From an uncultured Campylobacter sp. (GTDB lineage: Bacteria; Campylobacterota; Campylobacteria; Campylobacterales; Campylobacteraceae): a DNA stretch of 6,528 nt. This document shows positions 5,624 through 6,528 of this stretch, one piece after another; the first letter of the stretch is position 1, and each line of letters starts with the position of its first letter. The position numbers were made by a program, and so were the translations under genes. A model generated the notes under the pieces. It ran no database searches and was not told the origin of the DNA. It saw only the letters and a program-made list of their open reading frames with translations. Where the stretch lies: the NCBI RefSeq assembly GCF_937890585.1, contig NZ_CALACG010000111.1, positions 1-6,528 on the forward strand. The letters run 5' to 3'.

Positions 5624-5629
5624 ATTATA
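5624..5629 (-). promoter_or_regulatory. Probable -10 box of the reverse-strand cassette
   Basis: Read leftward, the sequence is AGTATATAATTAT, with a perfect TATAAT at 5629-5624. No clear -35 box is visible, as is usual for Campylobacter and Helicobacter sigma-70 promoters, which rely on the -10 box and upstream AT-rich DNA. It lies about 60 bases before the 29-residue ORF. The AT-rich setting makes chance matches common, so confidence is moderate. Confidence 0.45.
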
Positions 5630-5745
5630 TACTAAAATGCCTTATTTTATGCTTAATAATTATGTATATCATAATTTTATTTAATTAAGTACAAGCCGAA
5701 CCTATTATTAAAATTTATTCTAATATGCCCCTAAAAGGATATATA
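5630..5745 (+). promoter_or_regulatory. Divergent AT-rich intergenic region with possible tape measure promoter
   Basis: No ORF with a usable start is seen in this stretch, apart from an in-frame ATG at 5725 upstream of the tape measure start. Possible rightward -10 boxes are CATAAT (5670-5675) and TCTAAT (5719-5724), both with T-rich DNA before them and no -35 box. A rightward promoter is expected here if the operon terminator near 5110-5149 works, because the tape measure gene lies beyond it. Neither box is convincing alone. Confidence 0.3.
5658..5676. promoter_or_regulatory. 19-bp dyad, candidate operator
   Basis: AATTATG (5658-5664) and CATAATT (5670-5676) are perfect inverted half-sites around TATAT. 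The size and symmetry suit a dimeric phage-type repressor. It lies in the region between the leftward cassette promoter and the tape measure gene, and it overlaps a CATAAT sequence that could be a rightward -10 box. The HTH-like protein encoded at 5132-5320 is a candidate ligand. The surrounding DNA is very AT-rich, so a chance palindrome is possible. Confidence 0.35.
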
Positions 5746-6528
5746 GTGCTATTAGACGAATTTCTTTATAAAATCGGATTTGATGTTGATAGTGGCAAGA
5801 TAAAGCAGATAGAGCAAGGGCTAAAAAATATCTCTAATATTGCTAAACAAACAGCCCAGCCCATAAGCGACGCCGTAAAAGCTGGTATGGAAAGAAATGC
5901 CGAGCTAATAGCGAAATTAGAGCAAGCCAAAAATAAAGGCGTAGAGTGGTGCGAGGAAGCGAAAGGGCAAGCTGAGGAACTCACTACTAATTTCCATGAA
6001 GTGGCAGAAGCAGAGGAAAAGGTCGGCGAAAAAGCAAAAGAAGCAGCGAAAGAGACTAAGAAACTAACCGAGAAAAAGCCAGCTATTGGACTAAAACAAG
6101 AGCTAAGCAATATAAGAAGTAAATTTATGCTAATAGGTGCAGCAGCAACGGCGGCTAGTGGGCTAATAGCAAATTATTTAACCGTGCCTTTGCAAAATAT
6201 CGAGGAACTAGCAAAGAAAAAAGATAGACTATTTAATATCACCCAAAACGAAATAGATCAAGCAAAAGAGTACCAAGATCAACTGCAAAAAACAAAGACG
6301 GCGGTGCAATCAATCGTAACCCAAACAGCGATAAAATTAATCCCAGTCGTTAATCAAAGTCTAAAAGGTTTTAACAACTTTCTAAAAGCTAATAAAGCGC
6401 TGGTCGTAAAGGGATTAACTAATGTCTTTAAGTGGATTTTGAAGCTGGGGCAAGTATTTACAAATACGTTTAGATTTTTAAATAAAGTAATAAGTAACAC
6501 GATCGGCTGGAAAGCTGCGCTATTAATT
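5746..6528 (+). CDS. Tail tape measure protein, N-terminal part (partial)
   Basis: This reading frame is open from GTG 5746 to the window end, giving 261 residues of what should be a much longer protein. Tape measure proteins set tail length and sit inside the tube. The start LLDEFLYKIGFDVDSGKI (2-19) is the kind of beginning seen in such proteins. A long charged, coiled-coil-like region follows (about 20-118, rich in A, E and K). A hydrophobic segment begins at M128 (MLIGAAATAASGLIA, 128-142), then more helix, and near 190-261 several hydrophobic stretches. GTG 5746 is chosen because AAGGA at 5735-5739 lies 6 bases before it. An in-frame ATG at 5725 would add 7 residues but lacks a ribosome binding site. 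Unusually, a reverse-strand cassette separates it from the tail chaperone. Confidence 0.75.
   Translation, partial: MLLDEFLYKIGFDVDSGKIKQIEQGLKNISNIAKQTAQPISDAVKAGMERNAELIAKLEQAKNKGVEWCEEAKGQAEELTTNFHEVAEAEEKVGEKAKEAAKETKKLTEKKPAIGLKQELSNIRSKFMLIGAAATAASGLIANYLTVPLQNIEELAKKKDRLFNITQNEIDQAKEYQDQLQKTKTAVQSIVTQTAIKLIPVVNQSLKGFNNFLKANKALVVKGLTNVFKWILKLGQVFTNTFRFLNKVISNTIGWKAALLI

Noticed and set aside
5725..5745. ATG 5725 as the tape measure start
   Set aside because: It is in frame and adds 7 residues, but has no ribosome binding site, whereas GTG 5746 has AAGGA at good spacing and gives a more typical N-terminus.

Overview
The window is a stretch of the head-tail and tail module of a contractile-tailed (myovirus-type) prophage or phage. 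The AT-rich composition, the codon preferences (many AGC, CTA and AAA/AAG codons), the near absence of -35 promoter signals and the look of the small proteins suggest a Campylobacterota host, most likely Campylobacter. That host call is inference; no host gene or attachment site is present.

Bases 1-5128 form one rightward, tightly packed operon. In order it carries the C-terminal end of a probable capsid cement/decoration protein, a DUF2184-type major capsid protein, a DUF4054 head-tail connector, an HK97-gp10-like neck/tail-completion protein, a small head-closure-like protein, an LIC_12616-type neck/tail-terminator protein, a DUF3383 tail sheath, a DUF3277 tail tube, and a tail assembly chaperone. 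Most junctions are ATGA or TAATG overlaps, so translational coupling is likely. The chaperone gene carries an in-frame T_TTT_TTA slippery heptamer, a 7-nt spacer and a two-part hairpin. A 75-codon open extension lies in the -1 frame, so a second, 189-residue chaperone form is predicted.

Bases 5132-5629 interrupt this module with a reverse-strand cassette. It encodes a 62-residue helix-turn-helix-like protein, a 38-residue single-span membrane protein and a 29-residue amphipathic, Leu/Ala-rich peptide. The last two are short but have excellent Shine-Dalgarno sequences. The 29-residue ORF sits in a highly structured predicted transcript: a 5' stem-loop at the expected transcription start, a stem-loop inside the ORF, a stem-loop at the stop codon, and a 3' segment complementary to its own ribosome binding site. 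That layout resembles type I toxin mRNAs such as the AapA family of Helicobacter and Campylobacter, and it is the most novel element here.

Bases 5630-5745 are an AT-rich divergent intergenic region with a 19-bp dyad that could be an operator. The rightward tail genes resume at 5746 with the N-terminal 261 residues of the tape measure protein, which runs off the end of the window. The reverse cassette separates chaperone from tape measure, which are normally adjacent. It looks like a moron-type accessory insertion with its own control.
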